Source: Bursaphelenchus xylophilus (Eukaryota > Nematoda > Chromadorea > Rhabditida > Aphelenchoididae). Taken from it: a stretch of DNA of 64,000 nucleotides. The stretch is taken from NCBI GenBank assembly GCA_904066235.2, contig CAJFCV020000001.1:8370001-8434000 (forward strand), in the 5' to 3' direction. The notes under the pieces were generated by a model, which saw only the letters and a list, made by a program, of their open reading frames with translations, made no database searches and was not told the origin of the DNA. A program made the translations under genes and the position numbers. Shown in pieces: positions 61,762-64,000 of this stretch; positions within the stretch are counted from its first letter, which is position 1, and the number at the start of each line of letters is the position of its first letter.

Positions 61762-62782
61762 ATGTTTATCCCATCTCACGACGATGAAGATACTTCTGAA
61801 TTTAAAGATAAATTTATGAACGAACCTGAAGGTTATGCTCTCGATCTTGTTCAGCCTCCTCTCGGAATTCACGTAAGTGTTCAATATTCTGCAGTATTCT
61901 GGTTTTAGCCAAAAGAGTTTGTGAACATGTACTTTGGCCCTCGCTCTGATGCCAAGAACCTGCAATTCAGAAAGGGCACGACCACCTTAGCCTTCATTTA
62001 TGAGCCCGCCACTCCTAACGATAAAGGTGGAATTGTTGTCGCTGTCGATTCTCGTGCAAGTGCTGGTCAATATATCTGTGAGTTTACGATTTTCCGGCGG
62101 CTGAAGTGAGTCGCAGTGAATTCTTTGAACCTTTATTTCCAGCTTCGAAGAGTGTCATGAAGATTCTTGATGTGGGAGATCGAATGGTTGCAACTATGGC
62201 CGGTGGCGCCGCCGACTGTCAATTTTGGACAAGGATGGTTGCCAAATACTGCACGTATGTGTATAGAGATCTAATATGATTAGTTTAGCTTGTTTGAACT
62301 GCGTGAGAAGAGTGATATCACTGTGGCAGCCACAAGCAAGTACTTTGCAAATGTCATGTACAACTGGAGAAACCATGGATTGTCTGTGGTGGGTTACATT
62401 TATTATTTTGCAATTAATATTTTAGGGCTCTATGGTAGCCGGGTACGACAAACGAGGACCAGCAATTTTCTATGTTGATAACGATGGACAGCGACTTTCC
62501 CAGAGAGTTTGTTCGATTGGTTCCGGATCTCTGAATGCTTACGGTGTTTTGGATACCCATTATAAACCCAAAATGACTGATGATGAAGCTCTGAAACTCG
62601 GTCGACGGGCCATTATGCATGCTACCTTCCGTGATTCCGGCTCAGGAGGTGTGTGTAATGTCGCCCATATCACTCCGGTCGGAAAAACAAGATATCCTCC
62701 AATTGACGTCAGTGAGCTCTACTATGAATTTGCAGCGGAACTCGGCAAAGAACCCGGTTATTTGCCGGAGGACGACTCCTAA
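61762..62782 (+). CDS. pbs-5: 20S proteasome beta-type subunit 5 (chymotrypsin-like)
   Basis: Five exons: 61762-61872, 61909-62077, 62143-62254, 62289-62398 and 62426-62782, about 285 residues. The propeptide of about 60 residues ends RKG and the mature enzyme begins at Thr61 (TTTLAF), the nucleophile. Asp17 (AVDSRASAG) and Lys33 (SVMKILDVG) equivalents and the SGSLNAYG motif are kept, so it looks catalytically active. ATMAGGAADCQFWTR and YDKRGPAIFYVD match PSMB5. Between TTTLAF and IVVAVDSR there are 12 residues, compared with five in human PSMB5 as I recall it, a small insertion. It supplies the chymotrypsin-like activity of the 20S core. Confidence 0.95.
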
Positions 62783-62853
62783 ATATTATAATGGTATTCG
62801 ATAAAGTAATCTTATTGCATTTATTCGAATTTGTTCGTATATATTGCTTATGA

Positions 62854-64000
62854 TTATGCATAGTCGGTGTCCTGTCGTATGTTTGGCCTGAGATCAGATA
62901 GGGGTAAGGGGATTAAAGCATTCGGAGGAGAGTTTAAATCAGCGTTATCGCGGTTATGCACAATTGAATTATTAGGCAGATTGGGGCTAATATCTGGGTC
63001 TCCCATGGTATTTGGAACACCCAGTGAGGCAGAGGATTGAACAGTTAAAGCGTTTTGATTTGAGGTGGGAAGACTGGTGGTGGATATGACTCTACATTGT
63101 ATCGCCATATCATAGGAAGGAGGAGGTTCGAAAGTTTTGAAAATATCCGAAATGTTTGACGGTTCAATATAGGTCGGTGGGGGAGCTATGTTGTATTCTG
63201 GATTTGCCACTGGTCTCACCGGTCTGGTTGAGGTAGGGTTTGGAGGAACTGCGACTTGTTGGCGTCTAGGAGTTGAATGGCGACGATTCCTCCGCCGATG
63301 TTCGGGTTCTATAAATTATTCAATCCCTGCACTTTTTTAACTTACCTTCACGTGGCTTGGAGAAGAAATCAGCCCGACAAAAAACGCAGCATCCAATGAT
63401 AAGTACGAGACACACCAATGGAATTCCTAATACGGCTAGCCAGGAGGAGGAATAGAACTGCAAATATTCGTGCTGTCAAAAAGCTATGCTTACTTCGCAG
63501 AACTGTCCCGTGTACCAGTCGTCAATGCATTTACAGGTACCATTACCCAGATCACGGCCTCCATTTTCACAACTCACGATTTCACAATGACGTCCACTAA
63601 TATATTTTGGACTAGGACATCTGTAATCATCAAGAATTACTTCGTCTTGAAAAAATAAACAACTCACATGCATTTCCGTTGCTCCGGATCCGGATGCCGA
63701 TCCAGTGTTCCGTTATTCAAACATTCAACGAGTTCACATCGATCCCCAAAAAAGTGTTGTTTGCACAAACACTCCCCATTGGGAGCCTTATACCCATTAT
63801 TAAGGCAATTCCCGGAGTACCCCATGAGTTTTCCTAATTTCTGGAAGATTGTTTGTGCCACATCGACCACTCCTGAAACAGAGGAATTAAAATACGGTTT
63901 TTCTAAGCCTCGATCGAGACAACACCATGGTGCCGACGTGAATTTCAGATTTCCGTGTCGAATCATATTTTGGAATTTTTAGGCTCATTCGAACCGTAAA
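62854..64000 (-). CDS. EGF-repeat single-pass membrane protein with PPxY motifs (5' end uncertain)
   Basis: Exons read from the right: 63872-63667, 63620-63494, 63457-63346 and 63308-62854. Three EGF-like modules appear in order (NGYKAPNGECLCKQHFFGDR, RKCMCPSPKYISGRHCE, ENGGRDLGNGTCKCIDDWY...GQFCE), then a membrane helix (LAVLGIPLVCLVLIIGCCVF) and a basic RRRNRR stop-transfer stretch. The cytoplasmic tail has PPPTYIEP and PPPSYD, PPxY motifs that bind WW domains of Nedd4-type ubiquitin ligases. Upstream of 63872 the structure is unclear. A frame with ATG at 63966 exists, but a TTTCAG acceptor at 63873 suggests earlier exons beyond the window. I do not recognise the specific family. Confidence 0.65.

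Overview
The window is nuclear DNA from a nematode, most likely a chromadorean. The evidence is AT-rich sequence packed with intron-bearing genes, very short introns (mostly about 33-39 nt, ending TTTTAG or TTTCAG), and a gene set familiar from C. elegans: unc-40/DCC, lev-10 with a nested eat-18-like gene, lev-11 tropomyosin, cle-1 (collagen XVIII type), ceh-17/PHOX2, gld-2, sur-2/MED23, npp-7/NUP153, pas-4, pbs-5 and rps-20. All exon models were built by eye from reading frames and splice signals, so individual boundaries may be off by a few bases. The species cannot be named from the sequence alone.

Layout, left to right: INPP5F/SAC2-type phosphoinositide phosphatase (+, 408-4172); short SOCS-family SH2/SOCS-box gene (-, 4542-5228); MED23/sur-2 (-, 5832-11904) with a TA-flanked MITE in one intron; a repeat-rich island (about 12030-13170); a 66-residue coiled-coil gene (-, 13237-13504); tropomyosin lev-11 (-, 14023-19099) with three sets of mutually exclusive exons and two alternative first exons; cle-1 (-, 20169-27557) with three candidate first exons; pas-4 (-, 28253-31337) whose last intron carries a nested inverted-repeat element with tRNA-like sequence in both arms; rps-20 (+, 31711-32300); ceh-17/PHOX2-type homeobox (-, 32434-33267); gld-2-type poly(A) polymerase (+, 34874-36414); a small unrecognised gene (+, 36998-37367); npp-7 (-, 37725-40497); unc-40 (+, 41322-49603) with a 2.4-kb palindrome in a cytoplasmic-tail intron; an ornithine-decarboxylase-like pseudoenzyme (+, 51005-52438); lev-10 (+, 53425-58681) with an eat-18-like gene inside its first intron (53781-54014); a bHLH gene (+, 59338-60050); pbs-5 (+, 61762-62782); and the 3' part of an EGF-repeat membrane protein with PPxY motifs (-, from 62854 to the right edge).

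Functionally the window mixes housekeeping genes (two proteasome subunits, a ribosomal protein, nuclear pore, Mediator) with neuronal and muscle genes (netrin receptor, acetylcholine-receptor clustering factor, tropomyosin, basement-membrane collagen). Divergent pairs sharing upstream DNA are pas-4/rps-20 (373 bp) and npp-7/unc-40 (824 bp). No bacterial-type operon, CRISPR array, rRNA or convincing intact tRNA gene was seen. The most notable items are the ODC pseudoenzyme lacking its PLP lysine, the unc-40 intron palindrome, the tRNA-like nested element in pas-4, the nested eat-18/lev-10 arrangement, and the isoform-generating architectures of lev-11 and cle-1.
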